Of a stretch of 64,000 bases of DNA, positions 50,868 to 59,301 are shown piece by piece (the first letter of the stretch is position 1; every line of letters begins with the position of its first letter). The notes beneath the pieces are model-generated. The model ran no database searches. It was not told the DNA's origin and worked only from the letters and a program-made list of their open reading frames with translations. Both the position numbers and the translations under genes were made by a program. The stretch comes from Bacteroidales bacterium (GTDB lineage Bacteria; Bacteroidota; Bacteroidia; Bacteroidales; Bacteroidaceae): assembly GCA_022772475.1 (NCBI GenBank), contig JALEZQ010000064.1, forward strand, positions 1 to 64,000, in the 5' to 3' direction.

Positions 50868-53807
50868 CTATTTCGTAAGGAAATCGACGAGGGCGCGGAT
50901 GGTCTGGCGGCGCAGGTCGGCATCGGCGATGCCCTCGAAGGGGAAGCCCATGGCCACCACGCGGCAGTCTTTGCCGCTGTAGGCGATGCCGGCGCTCTGT
51001 CCCTGACCGTAGGCGAAGGCCGTGAAGGCGCCGTTGCCTACAGGCATCAGGGCGTCGGGGGCGATGACGGCATAGGTGTCGCCGCCCTTGTCGCGCTGCA
51101 GGGGCAGGTTGAGGTTGAGACCGCGCACGATGCCTGTGGAGTCGGCGCGGGCGCTGCCGGCGAAGTCGTAGTGCAGCACCTCGCGGGTGAAGCGGCGCTC
51201 GTCGTCACGCTGCATGTCGCTGCCGATGAAACTGCCGCTGACCAGCAGGCGGCCGCCATGCTGCATATAGTCGGTCAGCACACGGCGCACGCCGTCGGGG
51301 AAGGTCTTGAAGGGCTTGAGGTTGTACGGCACGTCGCGCTGCAGGCCGCAGATGTAATCGACCATGTCGTAGTCGGCGGGGCGCACCTGTCCGCTGACCA
51401 TGGCGTCGCGGCTGCACGAGACGATGGTATAGTCGCCCGCGGCCGAGAGGTCGGCGGCATGGCGCACGGGATAGTCGAAGGTGTTGCCCGTGAGGCGGTC
51501 GCCGGTGTATTCCAGACCGCTGTGGCCAAGCCAGAGCGGGGCGTCGGTGGCCGTGGAGTGGGCATCGAAGACCTGCTGGCGGCCACAGAGGGCGTAGCTG
51601 GCGCCGTAGGGCACGCCGGGGTCAACGTCGAGCAGGAAGCCCACGCTGTCGGGCGTCTCGATGCGCGCCGGTCCGCTCAGACGGTCGAAGCCGTTGACGA
51701 TGAGCACGCGGGGGGCGCCGGCCTTGGTGGCCTGACGCACGGCCAACTGCTCACCGGGGAAACTCTCGCCGCCGGCATTGACGGCCGTCACCTGAAAACT
51801 GTAGGTCTGCCCCGGACTGACGGGAATCTGCACGGACTGCCCGTCGCTGACCAAGCGGCCATTGTCGTAGCCCTCGTCGCCCACCTTGGTATAGACGACG
51901 TAGGCCGTCGGAGCGGCGTTGTCGCCCGTTACACTATCGGTCTGCGTACGCCACGACAGGCGCACATGGTTGTCGGCTGTCAGCGTGGCGGCCAGGTGGG
52001 TGGGGGGTAGCGGAGCCACCATACTGTGCTTCTCGCCATGCTGGTAGGCAACGAAGCGGAGCACGGCCTTGTAGATGGCGCGGGCCAGAGAGAACTTGAA
52101 CAGCGGGTCGTGGGCATACTTCATGTCGCCAAAGTTCTGGTGCGAGAACATCTCGAGGATGACGGCGGGGAGGTCGGGCGTGCGCGTCTCGCCGTAGTTG
52201 CGGTCCCACAGTTCGCGCTGTGTCCACTGGGTGCCCCATGTGCGCGACATGTCGGCCGTCACCTGCGATAGGAGCATGGCCGCCATATCTTCGGAAGCAC
52301 GGCGCGACATACCGGCGGGAAACTCGGTCTGTCCGAGCCCATCGACGGTGGTACAGATGGCCAGCGTGCCATAGATGCCGTGGTCGGGCCGCGTGCCGGC
52401 ATCGCTGTGCAGCGACAGCACCATCTCGAGGGGCACGCCCATGCCCTTGGTGCCGGGCATGTAGGCGCTGCCGCCGGCCATGTGGTTGAGCATGTTGCTG
52501 CGGGCGCGGATATCGCTCTTGTAGTCGTTGCTGTCGTCGGGGTCGGTGCCGAGGAGGGTATCGGGCAGTCCGCTCCATTGGGCGTGATAGCGGGCACCCT
52601 CGAGGAAGCGGGCGAAGCCGCTCGTATTTCCTCCACGCTCCACCATGCCCACGCCGCCGCCGAAGCGCACGCCGTCGGCGGTGACGAAGCCGCGGTAATT
52701 GCTCTGGTTGGTGAGGACCACGCGGCCCTGGCTGCTCTCGCCTTCGTCAAAGTCGAACGTGCCGAGATACACCCACGTGCCACCGCCCATCTGCTGGTTC
52801 ACGCGGAAGGACGTGCGGCCGCCTTTGTGATAGACGGTGTAGTGGGCGTCGGGCACGCTGCCCGGCACGGTGGCGTAACTGACATATACGGCGTAGCGGC
52901 CCGTGCGCGGCAGGCGCGGCGTCCATGTGGCGGTGGCCAAGCGGGTGCGGCGGCTGACGCTGGCAATCTTGCGGGCCGTTCCGGTGCGGAAGGGCTGTAT
53001 GCTGTCGTGGCGGATGATGGGCACGGGGGCGAAGCCTGTGCCGTCGGGCGTAGAGGTCCAAGCGCCTTCGTCGCGGACAGCCTCGCTGTAGGTGCCCATA
53101 CCGGTTACGGCATCGTTATCGACGATGGCCTCGGCCGTCTGATAGTCGCGCTCGCGGGCCGATACCACCACGGCACCGGCTTTCTCGAGCATCGGGATGA
53201 GGTAGGGGAAGACGATGGACTGAGTGAGCAGGTCTTCGGTGGTGCAGAAGAGTGCCGGGCGCTGCCAGCGCCAGCGTGCGCCGTTCCAGTAGCGGCCGTG
53301 GCTGGGGTTGATCATGAGGTGGCGCCCCTGCAGACCGCGGCTCACCTCATAGGGTTGCGACAGGGGCGTGACCCAGGCGTAGCCCTTGTACTCGACGTCG
53401 CCCCATAGGCGCGAGCGGTCAGCACGGCCTTCGCGGAAGATGTTGGGCACGAGGTCCTCGATGCGCTGTCCGCTCTTGCCGTAGATGGCCAAGCGGTAGG
53501 TGTTGTAGGGATTAGGCAGCCGGCGGCTGAGGCCCTTGTAGATGTCGGCCACGCGGCCGTCGGTCAGGGGCTGCGAAGTGAAGGGCTCGTTGGCGTAGAT
53601 ACTGAGCGTACGACTGTCGTCGTCGCAGCGCAGGCTGTCGCAGCCCATCGCGTCGTGGGGCCGGTAGCCCTCGACATGATAGTTCTGGAAATACTGGGCC
53701 ACGGCGGTGCGCACGGCCGGGCTTACACCACGCTGAGCGGCGGCGGGCGGCACGGCCAGGGCAAAGGCCAGGGCAAGGATGACGGTCAGTTTGTTGCGGT
53801 AAATCAT
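50868..53807 (-). CDS. Large exported protein with golvesin C-terminal-like, amidase-like and fibronectin III domains
   Basis: A 979-residue periplasmic or surface protein with signal peptide (residues 1-25, ILALAFALAVPPAAAQ). Domains in order: N-terminal region of unknown fold (to about 190), MINPSHGRYWN beginning an amidase-like fold, an inserted golvesin-C/xanthan-lyase-like beta domain (about 285-395, WTPRLPRTGRYAVYVSYA, FVTADGVRFGGG), a second amidase part with VLSLHSDAG and ILEMFSHQN, then a fibronectin III domain (about 600-700) and a C-terminal Rossmann-like region. Often annotated xanthan lyase or N-acetylmuramoyl-L-alanine amidase; peptidoglycan cleavage is plausible. Part of a gene run with the acyltransferase (26-base gap). 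Confidence 0.8.
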   Translation of the reverse strand: MIYRNKLTVILALAFALAVPPAAAQRGVSPAVRTAVAQYFQNYHVEGYRPHDAMGCDSLRCDDDSRTLSIYANEPFTSQPLTDGRVADIYKGLSRRLPNPYNTYRLAIYGKSGQRIEDLVPNIFREGRADRSRLWGDVEYKGYAWVTPLSQPYEVSRGLQGRHLMINPSHGRYWNGARWRWQRPALFCTTEDLLTQSIVFPYLIPMLEKAGAVVVSARERDYQTAEAIVDNDAVTGMGTYSEAVRDEGAWTSTPDGTGFAPVPIIRHDSIQPFRTGTARKIASVSRRTRLATATWTPRLPRTGRYAVYVSYATVPGSVPDAHYTVYHKGGRTSFRVNQQMGGGTWVYLGTFDFDEGESSQGRVVLTNQSNYRGFVTADGVRFGGGVGMVERGGNTSGFARFLEGARYHAQWSGLPDTLLGTDPDDSNDYKSDIRARSNMLNHMAGGSAYMPGTKGMGVPLEMVLSLHSDAGTRPDHGIYGTLAICTTVDGLGQTEFPAGMSRRASEDMAAMLLSQVTADMSRTWGTQWTQRELWDRNYGETRTPDLPAVILEMFSHQNFGDMKYAHDPLFKFSLARAIYKAVLRFVAYQHGEKHSMVAPLPPTHLAATLTADNHVRLSWRTQTDSVTGDNAAPTAYVVYTKVGDEGYDNGRLVSDGQSVQIPVSPGQTYSFQVTAVNAGGESFPGEQLAVRQATKAGAPRVLIVNGFDRLSGPARIETPDSVGFLLDVDPGVPYGASYALCGRQQVFDAHSTATDAPLWLGHSGLEYTGDRLTGNTFDYPVRHAADLSAAGDYTIVSCSRDAMVSGQVRPADYDMVDYICGLQRDVPYNLKPFKTFPDGVRRVLTDYMQHGGRLLVSGSFIGSDMQRDDERRFTREVLHYDFAGSARADSTGIVRGLNLNLPLQRDKGGDTYAVIAPDALMPVGNGAFTAFAYGQGQSAGIAYSGKDCRVVAMGFPFEGIADADLRRQTIRALVDFLTK

Positions 53808-53833
53808 CTCTAAGGTTCTTTCTTCCGAGGAGG

Positions 53834-54397
53834 TCAGACGGGCTGTCCAATCTCCTCGACGGCAAATTTCTCGGGGTGGCGTCCCTCGAAGGGGCGGTAG
53901 TAGTCCATGATGGTCTTCATGTCTTCGTCAATGCGTCCGGAGGGGATGATGGTCTTGGTGCAGACGATGGTTTTGTGGGCAAAGTCGATGGCGTAGAGCA
54001 TGATGGGCAGGTTGGCCTTGAGGGCGATGTAGTAGAAGCCGCGCTTCCATGTGGTGACGCGGGAGCGTGTGCCTTCGGGCGTCAGGGCCAGTTCGAAATG
54101 GTCGGCTTCAAGGGCCTGCTGCGCCATCTGGTCGGTCAGACTGGTTTTCTTGCTGCGCACCACGGGCACACCGCCGATGTGGCGCAGCCAGAGGCCAAGG
54201 GGGAAGAAGAACCACTCCTTCTTCATCATGAAGCGGGCCTTGCGGCCGATGGCATAGTAGTAGAGTTTGGCTATGATGAAGTCCCAATTGCTGGTATGCG
54301 GGGCGACGCAGATGACACACTTGTCGTGTCGGGGCACGGTGACGTGCTCTTTCCAGCCCATGAGGCCGAACAGCAGTTTGCGGGCTATGGCAGACAT
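53834..54397 (-). CDS. PlsC-like acyltransferase
   Basis: A 187-residue short glycerolipid acyltransferase family protein. The catalytic APHTSNWDF (H-x4-D) is near residue 33, GGVPVVRSKKTSLTDQ near 78 and the LTPEGTRSRV substrate motif near 107. It lacks the long N-terminal membrane region of the PlsC at 24407, so it may act on a different acceptor, for example lysophospholipid or ornithine lipid; that is not decidable here. It is followed closely by the golvesin/amidase gene. Confidence 0.82.
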   Translation of the reverse strand: MSAIARKLLFGLMGWKEHVTVPRHDKCVICVAPHTSNWDFIIAKLYYYAIGRKARFMMKKEWFFFPLGLWLRHIGGVPVVRSKKTSLTDQMAQQALEADHFELALTPEGTRSRVTTWKRGFYYIALKANLPIMLYAIDFAHKTIVCTKTIIPSGRIDEDMKTIMDYYRPFEGRHPEKFAVEEIGQPV

Positions 54398-54463
54398 ATT
54401 CTAAAGGGGTGTTGCGAGGGATGAAGAAAAGAGAGGGGGCGCATAGCAGGCTGTATGCAACAG

Positions 54464-54543
54464 CAAAATGAGGAACTGGAAGCGTGCGTTCCGTGCCGTC
54501 TCCATGTGGGGAGCAGGCCGTACAGCGGTTTCCAATTCCTCAT
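54464..54543 (-). terminator. Terminator of the 2-oxoacid:ferredoxin oxidoreductase operon
   Basis: ATGAGGAACTGGAA (54468-54481) pairs with 54530-54543 with one mismatch, then TTTT on the minus strand. It lies 25 bases beyond the stop at 54569. Confidence 0.75.
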
Positions 54544-54568
54544 TCTTATCTCTGCGGTCTGCCGACCG

Positions 54569-54832
54569 TCAGATGCTGACGATGCGCTCTGCCAGGTCGT
54601 TGATGCTGGTGGTGAAGTCCTGATGCAGACGTTTGAAGAAGAGGCGTTCAGAGCCTTTCTCGACGTGCGACAGACGCGACACGTAGTCGGTATGCAACTG
54701 GAGCAGTTCGGCCATCAGCGGCTGGTATTTGTCGGCTGCATTGGGCGTGCAGGCGTTGAGCACGACGCAGTCGGTCATCAGTTCGCCGGTGATGCGCTTG
54801 ATAGATTTCTTGAGTTGTTTGCGTGAAGCCAT
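54569..54832 (-). CDS. Small conserved helical protein
   Basis: An 87-residue soluble protein, largely helical (MASRKQLKKSIKRITGELMTDC, then MAELLQLHTDYVSRLSHVEKG). No family is recognised by me; similar short proteins occur beside oxidoreductase operons in Bacteroidales. It starts 35 bases after the gamma-subunit stop and precedes the operon terminator, so it is likely the last gene of that operon. It could be an assembly or regulatory protein. Confidence 0.65.
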   Translation of the reverse strand: MASRKQLKKSIKRITGELMTDCVVLNACTPNAADKYQPLMAELLQLHTDYVSRLSHVEKGSERLFFKRLHQDFTTSINDLAERIVSI

Positions 54833-54867
54833 AGTATATTCTGTTGTTAAGGTAAGGGGGCGCTGTG

Positions 54868-55404
54868 CTATTGTATGATTTCCATGCCCTTCCGTATGGC
54901 CTCCTCGTTCATGGGCAGGAGGTTGTGGTGGCGCTCGGGCAGCGTTTTACGCAGGGCTTTCATGACGCTCTCCATGCTGACGATGGGGTGAATCTTGAGC
55001 AGTCCGCCGAGCACCATCATGTTGAAGCACTTCACCATCTTCATCTCGGCGGCCATTTCCATGGCGTTGATTTGATGGGCGATGATGTCGGTACGCGTGG
55101 GGGGCTCCATGATGCCGAAGCCGTCGTAGATAAGGTGTCCGCCGGGCTTGACCTTAGGCTGAAACTTGTCGAGCGAGGGCTGGTTGAGGACGATGGCGGT
55201 GTCGTAGGCGCTGAGGATGGGCGAGGATATGGGGTCGTCGCTGACGATGACGGTGACGTTGGCCGTGCCGCCGCGCTGCTCTGGTCCGTAGGCCGGCATC
55301 CACGTCACTTCCTTGCCCTCCATGAGTCCGGCGTAGGCCAGAATCTTTCCCATCGAGAGGACGCCCTGTCCGCCGAAGCCGGATATGATGATTTCTTGTT
55401 TCAT
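54868..55404 (-). CDS. 2-oxoacid:ferredoxin oxidoreductase, gamma subunit
   Basis: A 178-residue subunit of the pyruvate/ketoisovalerate-type oxidoreductase. It has MKQEIIISGFGGQGVLSMGKILAYAG at the N-terminus (the GFGGQG motif of gamma subunits) and TWMPAYGPEQRGGTANVTVI near residue 35, typical of the domain that organises CoA binding. It works with the alpha (56701), beta (55444) and ferredoxin (57865) subunits to oxidatively decarboxylate 2-oxoacids to acyl-CoA while reducing ferredoxin. Confidence 0.92.
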   Translation of the reverse strand: MKQEIIISGFGGQGVLSMGKILAYAGLMEGKEVTWMPAYGPEQRGGTANVTVIVSDDPISSPILSAYDTAIVLNQPSLDKFQPKVKPGGHLIYDGFGIMEPPTRTDIIAHQINAMEMAAEMKMVKCFNMMVLGGLLKIHPIVSMESVMKALRKTLPERHHNLLPMNEEAIRKGMEIIQ

Positions 55405-55443
55405 GATGCTGTGGGGTTGATGGCTGTGGTGGTCGTGGCGGGT

Positions 55444-56253
55444 CTATTTGCCGCCCTGCGCGGTGACGTCCTTGAGGTCGCCGGGGGGATAGAAGGCAAA
55501 CATCTTGTCGGCCATCCATTCGTTGGCCTTGGCGGGGGTCATCTTCCATCCTGACGAGCAGGTGCCGACAATCTCTACCAAACTGGAGCCGATGCCCTTC
55601 ATGGAGCACTCGAAGGCCTTGCGTATGGCGGCCTTGGCCTTGCGTATGGCGGGGACGCTGTGCACGCTCTGGCGGGTGACGTAGGCGGTGCCCTCAAGGC
55701 TGGCTGCTATCTCAGTGATTTTGATGGGATAGCCGTGGAGGTCGGCCTGGCGTCCGTAGGGGCAGGTGGCGGTCTTCATGCCCATGAGGGTGGTGGGTGC
55801 CATCTGTCCGCCGGTCATGCCGTAGATGGCGTTGTTGACGAAGATGATGGTGATGTTGTCGCCGCGGTTGAGGGCGTGTATGCTTTCGGCGGTGCCGATG
55901 CAGGCCAGGTCGCCGTCACCCTGGTAGGTGAACACCAGGCGGTCGGGCCAAAGGCGCTTGGCGGCGCAGGCCAGGGCGGGTGCGCGGCCGTGGGCAGCCT
56001 CCTGCCAGTCGATGTCGATATAGCGGTAGGCGAACACGGCGCAGCCCACGGGGCTTATGCCGATGGCGCGTTCCTGCATACCCATTTCTTCGATGACCTC
56101 GGCGATGAGCTTGTGCACCACGCCGTGCGAACATCCCGGGCAGTAGTGCATGGGGGTGTCGTTCATCAGCGCGGGCTTGGCGTACACCAGATTCTCGGCG
56201 CTGATTATATCCTGCTTGGCGGCCACGCCGGCCGTCTTATCTTGTTCTGTCAT
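55444..56253 (-). CDS. 2-oxoacid:ferredoxin oxidoreductase, beta subunit (TPP-binding)
   Basis: A 269-residue thiamine-diphosphate-binding subunit. The motif YCPGCSHGVVHKL near residue 40 supplies a cluster-proximal cysteine, and GDGDLACIG...FVNNAIYGMTGGQ near 120-160 is the TPP/Mg motif (GDG...N). VTRQSVHSVPAIRKAKAAIRKAFE lies in the C-terminal half. The start MTEQDKTAG at 56253 is chosen because the longer frame runs through a repetitive, basic segment. It uses the gamma and alpha subunits encoded next to it. Confidence 0.92.
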   Translation of the reverse strand: MTEQDKTAGVAAKQDIISAENLVYAKPALMNDTPMHYCPGCSHGVVHKLIAEVIEEMGMQERAIGISPVGCAVFAYRYIDIDWQEAAHGRAPALACAAKRLWPDRLVFTYQGDGDLACIGTAESIHALNRGDNITIIFVNNAIYGMTGGQMAPTTLMGMKTATCPYGRQADLHGYPIKITEIAASLEGTAYVTRQSVHSVPAIRKAKAAIRKAFECSMKGIGSSLVEIVGTCSSGWKMTPAKANEWMADKMFAFYPPGDLKDVTAQGGK

Positions 56254-56266
56254 AATCGGGAAAGTG

Positions 56267-56704
56267 TCAGTCTTGTTGTTGGGGCGCGGGCTTTTGCGGG
56301 GCGGCCGGATGTTCCGGGATTTCCGGAAGGTCCGGCTTTTCCAGATGTTCCGGGATTTCCGGAGAGTCCGGGGTTTCCGGGGTGGTTTGTCGGCGGTCGG
56401 CGAAATCGTCCATGGTGTAGGCCTTGCGTTGCCGGCGGTCATTGCCTTCCTTTCGGTGGAGCATGACGGGCATGCGCAGGGCCACCTCTACCATCTTGAT
56501 GATGACGGCCACGACGCAGAGGTGCGTGGGCCATGTGGGCGCCGGTCCGTCGCCTATCCAAGCGCAGGCTACGCCACCTATGGAGATGGCGGCCATGAGG
56601 ATAAAGATGGCGTTGAGCCAGTTTCGCAGAACGAAGAGGCGGTCGCGCTCGTGCGCTGCCTTCTGTCCGTCACGCCGGGGGCGCTGATGGGGTACGGCGC
56701 TCAT
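56267..56704 (-). CDS. Small two-helix membrane protein inside the oxidoreductase operon
   Basis: A 145-residue protein with two hydrophobic segments (about 29-50, FILMAAISIGGVACAWIG, and about 58-72). Its C-terminal tail repeats PEIPEH-type pentads (PDSPEIPEHLEKPDLPEIPEH). It overlaps the VorB-type gene stop by 4 bases (ATGA) and precedes the TPP subunit by 13, so it is co-translated with them. No such subunit is known for the enzyme; it may tether the complex to the membrane, but that is inference. Confidence 0.7.
   Translation of the reverse strand: MSAVPHQRPRRDGQKAAHERDRLFVLRNWLNAIFILMAAISIGGVACAWIGDGPAPTWPTHLCVVAVIIKMVEVALRMPVMLHRKEGNDRRQRKAYTMDDFADRRQTTPETPDSPEIPEHLEKPDLPEIPEHPAAPQKPAPQQQD
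56307..56365. repeat. Short internal repeat encoding Pro/Glu pentads
   Basis: GATGTTCCGGGATTTCCGGA occurs near 56308 and again near 56343, with further related CCGG-rich units. It gives the PEIPEH repeats of the small membrane protein, a minisatellite that could vary in copy number. Confidence 0.6.
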
Positions 56705-57786
56705 GCCAGATCGAATTTATCGAGTTCGGCAATGATTTCGTCGGGGTCGGGCACGATGCCGCCCAGACGGCCGTAGTGGTTGACGGGCACGCGGCCGGCG
56801 GCGGCGTAGCGCACGTCGAAGACCATCTGGCCGGCATTGATTTCGACGGTGAGCAGCCCCTTGACGCGGTCGCACAGGGCGGAGATGGCGTCGGTGGGGA
56901 AGGGCCAGAGGGTGATGGGGCGGAACAGGCCGACGCGGCGGCCCTGCTCGCGGGCGGTCTCCATGGCTTTGTGGGAGATGCGGGCGGCTGAGCCGAAGGC
57001 CACGATGACGATGTCGGCGTCGTCGCAGTTGACCATCTCGTAGCGCACCTCATTGTCGGCGATGAGGCGGTATTTGGCCTGCAACTGCTGGTTTTTCTTC
57101 TCCATCTCGGCGGGGTCGAGCTCGAGCGAGGTGATGACGTTCACGCCGCGACTTTTCAGCCCATGGCCGTTGGCGGCCCAGGGGCATTCGCGGGCTATCT
57201 CCTCTTCGGTGCGGCGGGGCTTGAAGGGCGGCAGCACCACCTTTTCCATCATCTGGCCGATGACGCCGTCGGAGAGAATCATCACGGGAGTGCGATACTT
57301 GAAGGCCAGGCGGAAGCCCTCATCCACGAAGTCGGCCATCTCCTGCACAGAGTTGGGGGCCAAGACGATAACGTTGTAGTCGCCGTTGCCGCCGCCGCGC
57401 GTGGCCTGGTTGTAGTCGCTCTGCGAGGGCTGTATGGTACCCAGTCCGGGACCGCCACGCTGCACGTTGACGATGAGGCCGGGCACCTCGGCGCCGGCCA
57501 TGTAACTGATGCCTTCCTGCATCAGGGCGATACCCACGCTCGACGACGAGGTCATGACGCGCTTTCCCGTGCCACCGCCGCCGTAGAGCATGTTAATCGA
57601 GGCCACTTCGCTCTCGGCCTGGAGCACCACCATGCCGGTCGTTTCCCAGGGTTTGATTTCGGCCAGTGTTTCGAGCACCTCGCTCTGGGGCGTGATGGGA
57701 TAGCCGAAATAGCCATCGCAGCCGCAGCGTACCGCGGCATGGGCTATGGCTTCGTTGCCTTTAAGTAAAAGTATTTCTTTTTCCAT
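56701..57786 (-). CDS. 2-oxoacid:ferredoxin oxidoreductase, alpha subunit (VorB-type)
   Basis: A 361-residue subunit carrying the pyrimidine-binding and transketolase-C-like domains. Motifs: LLKGNEAIAHAAVRCGCDGYFGYPITPQSEV at the N-terminus, TSSSSVGIALMQEGISYMAGAEVP near 70, VQRGGPGLGTIQPSQSDY near 100. The family includes 3-methyl-2-oxobutanoate (VorB), 2-oxoglutarate (KorA) and indolepyruvate enzymes; VorB is the usual name in Bacteroidales but substrate choice cannot be fixed. The start MEKEILLLKG is at 57786. Confidence 0.92.
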   Translation of the reverse strand: MEKEILLLKGNEAIAHAAVRCGCDGYFGYPITPQSEVLETLAEIKPWETTGMVVLQAESEVASINMLYGGGGTGKRVMTSSSSVGIALMQEGISYMAGAEVPGLIVNVQRGGPGLGTIQPSQSDYNQATRGGGNGDYNVIVLAPNSVQEMADFVDEGFRLAFKYRTPVMILSDGVIGQMMEKVVLPPFKPRRTEEEIARECPWAANGHGLKSRGVNVITSLELDPAEMEKKNQQLQAKYRLIADNEVRYEMVNCDDADIVIVAFGSAARISHKAMETAREQGRRVGLFRPITLWPFPTDAISALCDRVKGLLTVEINAGQMVFDVRYAAAGRVPVNHYGRLGGIVPDPDEIIAELDKFDLA

Positions 57787-57864
57787 TGCTTTTTGTAGAG
57801 AGGGCGGCGCGGACAGCGTGCTTGCCTTCACCCGCAGAGCCCAATGGCATGGGGCGCCTTGGGC

Positions 57865-58095
57865 TTATTCGTTGACTTTCTTCTTATATACCGTGATGCA
57901 GGCGTCGGGACAGACGATGGCGCACGAGGCGCAACCTATACACTTGTCTGCCACGTTGCGACAAAAGGCGTAACCTTTGTGGTTCACTTCGCCTATGGTG
58001 AGCGCCAGCGTCTTTGTGGGACAGGCCACGACGCAGAGGTTGCACCCCTTGCAGCGGGCTTCGTCAACGACGACGGCTCCAATAATTTTGCTCAT
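57865..58095 (-). CDS. 2-oxoacid:ferredoxin oxidoreductase, delta (2[4Fe-4S] ferredoxin) subunit
   Basis: A 76-residue ferredoxin-like protein with two cluster motifs: CKGCNLCVVACP (about 15-26) and CIGCASCAIVCP (about 53-64). It passes electrons from the TPP subunit to soluble ferredoxin. It precedes the VorB-type gene with a 78-base gap. Length and motif spacing are standard for the delta subunit. Confidence 0.93.
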   Translation of the reverse strand: MSKIIGAVVVDEARCKGCNLCVVACPTKTLALTIGEVNHKGYAFCRNVADKCIGCASCAIVCPDACITVYKKKVNE

Positions 58096-58188
58096 CTTTT
58101 TTTCTAATCGGGGTTTGGGGCGTCCGCATGGGTGCGGTGCGCCATCGTTCTTGGTGCGTTTTTGCCGAGGAGGCGGGGCGAGGAGGCG

Positions 58189-58479
58189 TCAGGGGTTGTA
58201 CATATCCTTGCAGTAAAAGTCCATGATGCCGCGCCACAGGGCCAGCGCTTCGACGGCCGGACTGTCGGGGTCGAGCCTGCTGGCGTGCAGGTAGGCGTTC
58301 ATGGCTTCGGTGCGCCGACCGGCTTTCACCAGGGCGTTGCCGCGCAGGTAGTGCAGGCCGGCATCGTCCTGTTTTTGCAGCCATTCGTCGGCCAGCGCCA
58401 GAGCGCCTGCGGTGTCGCCGCGGGCGGTCAATGCCCTTATTTTGCCATATACGCCTTGCATTCTTCGTTCCTTAGCCAT
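58189..58479 (-). CDS. Small TPR-like protein at the head of the oxidoreductase operon
   Basis: A 96-residue helical protein with tetratricopeptide-like pairs (GDTAGALALADEWLQKQDDAGLHYLRGNALVKAGRRTEAMNAYLHASRLDPDSPAVEAL, the A-x-Y/G-x-A-L pattern). The start MAKERRMQG at 58479 sits only 10 bases after a TAACTTTG box, so the mRNA is nearly leaderless. A similar TPR gene precedes these oxidoreductase genes in other Bacteroidales (as I recall), suggesting a protein-protein role in assembly. Confidence 0.8.
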   Translation of the reverse strand: MAKERRMQGVYGKIRALTARGDTAGALALADEWLQKQDDAGLHYLRGNALVKAGRRTEAMNAYLHASRLDPDSPAVEALALWRGIMDFYCKDMYNP

Positions 58480-58488
58480 TTCGCAATG

Positions 58489-58496
58489 CAAAGTTA
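58489..58496 (-). promoter_or_regulatory. -7 box TAACTTTG of the oxidoreductase operon
   Basis: Minus-strand TAACTTTG ends 9 bases before the ATG at 58479. No -33 TTG at 19 bases. Confidence 0.6.
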
Positions 58497-58512
58497 TCTT
58501 TTTTCCCTGCAA

Positions 58513-58781
58513 CCCTTGTCTATTTAGCCTTGTTTAGGTTGTTCTGCGAGTCATTAATTATGTTAAACAATCTACTTTCAAAGCCAAACACCTAATTTTC
58601 AATACCATTCATTTCTCGCCCTGTTTAATTGTAAAACCAACTAACTGCCGCGCGTGTATTTATTCCGCCTGCCAAATATGCACACCATAGCGCAGTGTGT
58701 GCTTTTGAGAGCGAAAAAAAGCGGGGCGGCGAAAAGGTGGCGGGCGGACCGTGGCAGGCCGTACAACAGGGCCTTATTTTT
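58513..58781. other. Intergenic spacer before the ~395-bp element
   Basis: A/T-rich at 58530-58660, then GC-rich; no supported gene. It holds the upstream part of the oxidoreductase promoter region and leads into the element at 58782. Confidence 0.5.
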
Positions 58782-59177
58782 TTGCACACTATGTCAACAA
58801 CGTGAATTTTGCGTCCGAAAACGTGAACAGCGTCAGTCCTCCAAATAGAAGCGAAAAAGCGGGGCGCGGTACTGAAAACGCATTCCGACGCCACACTTTG
58901 GGCGAGAGAAAATCCTGTTTGGGCGAGAGAAAATCCTGACGCCCAAACAGTGATGCCCGTTCCGCCCTCCTCTTCAGCGTACTGAAGAGGGCGTGTTTCG
59001 GGTAAAACATGCGGAAATTTTAGAGAATTTAACCGACAACAAGCATTTCTCCCAAATTCTCGCAATATACTATCAAACTCTATCGCGCCATACTTGCGTT
59101 ATTTCCGCCTGCCGTCCGGCCGGTGGATTTGGCGGGCATTCTCGACGTTAACGTATGTGAAATACACGATTGCACAC
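58782..59177 (+). repeat. ~396-bp TTGCACAC-bounded dispersed element, copy C
   Basis: Bounded by TTGCACAC at 58782-58789 and 59170-59177. It shares with copy B the two ACGTGAA words, the CCAAATAGAAGCG block, the TTTGGGCGAGAG palindrome and the final CCGGTGGATTTGGCGGGC / TTCTCGACGTTAAC block. An internal exact 21-base tandem duplication (58897-58917, 58918-58938) is unique to this copy. No encoded enzyme. Confidence 0.8.
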
Positions 59178-59236
59178 TGCCGCGGCGCTGACCGCGGCAG
59201 TGTGACATTCGGGCGTCAACCCGGACTATGCTTTGT

Positions 59237-59296
59237 TCCGCCCGGGCTAACTCCGTCCGGGCTAATTCCGTCCGGGCTAATTCCGCCCGGGCTACA
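59237..59296. repeat. 15-bp tandem repeat, four copies
   Basis: Units TCCG(C/T)CCGGGCTAA(C/T) start at 59237, 59252, 59267 and 59282, just past the 3' end of the PepSY gene. Each contains a CCCGGG-like palindrome. No evidence of coding. Confidence 0.85.
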
Positions 59297-59301
59297 CCTT
59301 A

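Noticed and set aside
59237..59296. Four 15-bp repeats as a possible CRISPR or integration array
   Set aside because: Units are contiguous, short and lack spacers; no recombinase or cas gene nearby.
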